DNA of 64,000 nucleotides from Luteolibacter yonseiensis (GTDB lineage: Bacteria > Verrucomicrobiota > Verrucomicrobiia > Verrucomicrobiales > Akkermansiaceae): positions 62,001 to 126,000 of the forward strand of contig NZ_JAENIK010000013.1 of NCBI RefSeq assembly GCF_016595465.1, written 5' to 3'. A model generated the notes under the pieces. That model searched no databases. It had not been told where the DNA came from and saw nothing but the letters and a program-made list of their open reading frames with translations. Both the position numbers and the translations under genes were made by a program. Of the stretch, positions 61,934 through 64,000 are shown piece by piece. Position 1 is the stretch's first letter. Every line of letters starts with the position of its first letter.

Positions 61934-62503
61934 TTACTCCACCACCCGTGCCCGTGGCTCCCGCTTGGCGACATCCTCCACGCTCGGGCTGGTCACAAAC
62001 GGACCGCCTTCCAATGGAGCCACCCCAGTGGTCGCCACGTCAGGCATGTCGGTGGGACGTCCCGCCAACGGGAAATCCTTGCGCAACGGGAAAAACGGAT
62101 ACCCTTCCCACATGAGGATGCGCTTCATGTTCGGGTGACCCGTGAATGGAATGCCCATCATGTCCCACACCTCGCGCTCATGCCAGTCCGCGCCGACCCA
62201 TACGTCCGTCACCGATGGCACGGTCTCGTCCTCGCCCACCTTCGCCTTCACGCGCAGGTGCTTGGAGTCATCCAGCGTGGCGATCTCATACACCATTTCG
62301 AACCGTGGGTCGTCGCCAAAGTGATCAAGGCTGGAAATATCCAGAATCATCTCGTAACCGAGATCCTTCCGGCATTTCGACAGCACATCGTGCAGGGAGC
62401 CGAGCTCCACCCGCACCGTGTGCTCGCCACGGAATTCCACCGTTTCCCAAATCTTTTCTCCGAAGGCTTCCCGGAGCTTGGTGACATCGTCTGCTGCTGA
62501 CAT
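61934..62503 (-). CDS. nuoC: NADH-quinone oxidoreductase subunit C
   Basis: The 189-residue peripheral-arm subunit of complex I has the typical 30-kDa motif DHFGDDPRFEMVYEIATLDD and the signature WVGADWHEREVWDMMGIPFT followed by GHPNMKRILMWEGYPFFPLR and KDFPL. It is not fused to NuoD. It starts 19 bp after the nuoB stop, and no nuoD follows: the next gene is a rhomboid protease. Confidence 0.95.
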   Translation of the reverse strand: MSAADDVTKLREAFGEKIWETVEFRGEHTVRVELGSLHDVLSKCRKDLGYEMILDISSLDHFGDDPRFEMVYEIATLDDSKHLRVKAKVGEDETVPSVTDVWVGADWHEREVWDMMGIPFTGHPNMKRILMWEGYPFFPLRKDFPLAGRPTDMPDVATTGVAPLEGGPFVTSPSVEDVAKREPRARVVE

Positions 62504-62522
62504 GTTTGAAAATCGTTGAAAA

Positions 62523-63059
62523 TCAGGCGTTCTCCTCGAGGAACACTTTTTTCTGGTCCATCGTGGATTCCTCGCCCTCGATCTTCCGCTGGAGTTTCAT
62601 CAACCCCTCGATGAGGGCCTCGGGCCGTGGCGGACAACCGGAAATATAAACGTCCACCGGGATGAGCTTGTCGATTCCCTGGAGCACCGCGTAGCTGCGG
62701 TACATGCCGCCGGAAGACGCACAAGCACCCATCGCGATGCACCATTTCGGCTCCGGCATCTGATCCCAGACCCGCTTCACGGCGAGCGCCATCTTATAAG
62801 TCACAGTGCCTGAAACAATGAGAACGTCCGCCTGGCGCGGCGAGAAACGCATGACCTCCATCCCGAAGCGGGAGATGTCGAAACGGCTCGACGCCGTCGC
62901 CATCAGCTCGATGGCACAACAGGCGAGTCCCATCGGCATGGGCCACAAGGAGTTCTTCCGCATCCAGTTGATGGCGGCATCCACGCGGGTGATGATCACA
63001 TTTCCTTCGATCTTCGAATCGTAGGCCGTGTGGAGAGTGCTTGAAGAAGGGCTGACCAT
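62523..63059 (-). CDS. nuoB: NADH-quinone oxidoreductase subunit B
   Basis: The 178-residue subunit carries the terminal N2 [4Fe-4S] cluster. The four ligands are visible: tandem Cys in [14 protein letters not shown], Cys in [17 protein letters not shown] and Cys in [40 protein letters not shown] and [10 protein letters not shown] are also typical. First gene of the nuoBC pair in this window. No nuoA is found upstream, where a PEP-CTERM gene lies. Confidence 0.96.
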   Translation of the reverse strand: MVSPSSSTLHTAYDSKIEGNVIITRVDAAINWMRKNSLWPMPMGLACCAIELMATASSRFDISRFGMEVMRFSPRQADVLIVSGTVTYKMALAVKRVWDQMPEPKWCIAMGACASSGGMYRSYAVLQGIDKLIPVDVYISGCPPRPEALIEGLMKLQRKIEGEESTMDQKKVFLEENA

Positions 63060-63205
63060 GGTTCGTTACTGCTGGCGGAAGTGTGCCCCCGCTCGCCCGA
63101 CGTCTCAAGACGTTTGTGAAATTTTTCACAAGGAAACCGCCCTTCCCTCGCTTGATGGACCGAGGCGGGCGGTTGATTCAGGAAAACGAATAACCGTCAG
63201 CCGCA

Positions 63206-63904
63206 TCAATCGCGGTTTCTGGAAACGGAACGAAACCCCAGACCCGCCAAGCTCAACAACATGAATACGGCGGTGGAAGGCTCCGGGATGCTGTTGAGGA
63301 AGACTTGGTTCCAGTTGGCGTGTGACGCCCCTTGCGCTCCGCCGAAATCCACCCTCGGAGCGGAGATGAGCGGAGTTCCGGTGATCCCGTTGATACGCAT
63401 GGTTCCATCGACTGCCAAGGAGGTCTGCGTCGGAGAATACCAGTAGAGGGTGTATTGGTGATACCCGCCGCCGCTTCCTTCCAAGGTATAAATCTGTCCG
63501 CCGGAGGTTCTGACGAAAGGGTCGCCGTCAGCTTGGGCGCCGAAGTACATGTCAAACCGTTCGGTGCCTGTGTAAAATCTCGCCAGCATCACGTTTCCCG
63601 CATCCGGAGTCTCCACAATCCGGAGATTCACGGACAACATCCATCCGAGGGCGGTAAATCCATTCTCCAAAGAAGTCAGGGAGTAACTGTAAATTCCGAA
63701 CTGGGAACCCGAGTTCAAATCGATCGACCAGGCGTTGACTCCAAAATCGTTCGTCACAGGATTCCGCGTGGCGTTTCCAGGCGCGTTGAGAATGAATCCT
63801 TCGGATACGGGATCCGCGGAACCAAAATGTTGGAGTAGAATCGCGGCGGAAGAATGCGAGACAAGGCATGCGGACAAGAGAAGGAGGGCAATGTAGGGCT
63901 TCAT
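63206..63904 (-). CDS. PEP-CTERM sorting domain protein
   Basis: The 232-residue exported protein starts with a signal peptide (IALLLLSACLVSHSSAAILL). The beta-rich ectodomain (AWSIDLNSGSQFGIYSYSLT, MLARFYTGTERFDMYFG, GYHQYTLYWYSPTQTSLAVD) resembles a LamG/concanavalin-like sandwich without a clear family. The tail NSIPEPSTAVFMLLSLAGLG followed by FRSVSRNRD is a classical PEP-CTERM signal for exosortase processing. Start 63904 gives the signal peptide right at the N-terminus. It lies upstream of nuoB but probably uses its own promoter. Confidence 0.87.
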   Translation of the reverse strand: MKPYIALLLLSACLVSHSSAAILLQHFGSADPVSEGFILNAPGNATRNPVTNDFGVNAWSIDLNSGSQFGIYSYSLTSLENGFTALGWMLSVNLRIVETPDAGNVMLARFYTGTERFDMYFGAQADGDPFVRTSGGQIYTLEGSGGGYHQYTLYWYSPTQTSLAVDGTMRINGITGTPLISAPRVDFGGAQGASHANWNQVFLNSIPEPSTAVFMLLSLAGLGFRSVSRNRD

Positions 63905-64000
63905 GGGATTCTCGACCGCAAAACAGTACGATCTAACACAATACAACCGGATCCCACGTATCATGGCGAGGAGATTTTCCAATATCGGCGTCGCCATGAG

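Overview
The window looks like a chromosomal segment of a free-living member of the Verrucomicrobiota, in the Verrucomicrobiaceae/Luteolibacter direction. The DNA is GC-rich. It carries three secreted proteins with PEP-CTERM sorting tails and a three-gene prepilin cluster resembling the Verru_Chthon cassette proteins D, B and C. Start codons almost never have a Shine-Dalgarno sequence. Assignment to the phylum is inference from gene families; no rRNA is present.

Layout. 1-5409: the end of a LamG-domain protein, then a phosphonoacetate utilisation unit. It consists of a HTH-cupin regulator, a perfect palindrome (likely operator), phosphonoacetate hydrolase phnA, a Tat-exported metallophosphoesterase and phosphonoacetaldehyde dehydrogenase phnY. 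5410-8416: a worn accessory stretch with a cassette-like GNAT gene behind an attC-like hairpin, a frameshifted phage-tail-like remnant, a PEP-CTERM protein and a truncated ExoD gene bordered by inverted repeats. 8667-31742: a P-domain PEP-CTERM protein and one enormous gene (about 7,460 codons). The giant product is a secreted repeat protein of ten tandem beta-helix modules, an FG-GAP propeller, Fn3, cadherin/Big-like domains and two further helices.

31743-41816: a small ORF, tRNA-Leu(CAG), a two-domain M16 peptidase, a GNAT, a glycosyltransferase-HAD fusion, a zinc-ribbon membrane protein, and an AbiEii-type toxin with a DUF6922-like partner that has been tandemly duplicated, plus two small membrane proteins. 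41861-56112: mostly housekeeping genes (argG, a Ser/Thr kinase, a cysteine desulfurase, an M50-like membrane protease, a DEDDh exonuclease, mntR, dnaB, dtd, carA, purA, uppS). One hypothetical gene between mntR and dnaB sits between 33-bp direct repeats. 56555-63904: the prepilin trio, galE, a low-complexity lipoprotein, rhomboid, nuoC, nuoB and a third PEP-CTERM protein.

How it fits together. The phn unit should convert phosphonoacetaldehyde to phosphonoacetate and then to acetate and phosphate; phnW, which would supply phosphonoacetaldehyde from 2-aminoethylphosphonate, is not in view. PEP-CTERM proteins, the giant adhesin-like protein, prepilins, ExoD, galE and the glycosyltransferase all point to investment in the cell surface. 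I found no CRISPR array, rRNA operon or intact prophage. The strongest candidates for something new are the giant modular protein (with an odd non-repeat insertion in its first module), the phosphonate unit with its embedded metallophosphoesterase and unusual regulator, the duplicated toxin-antitoxin locus and the repeat-flanked gene after mntR.
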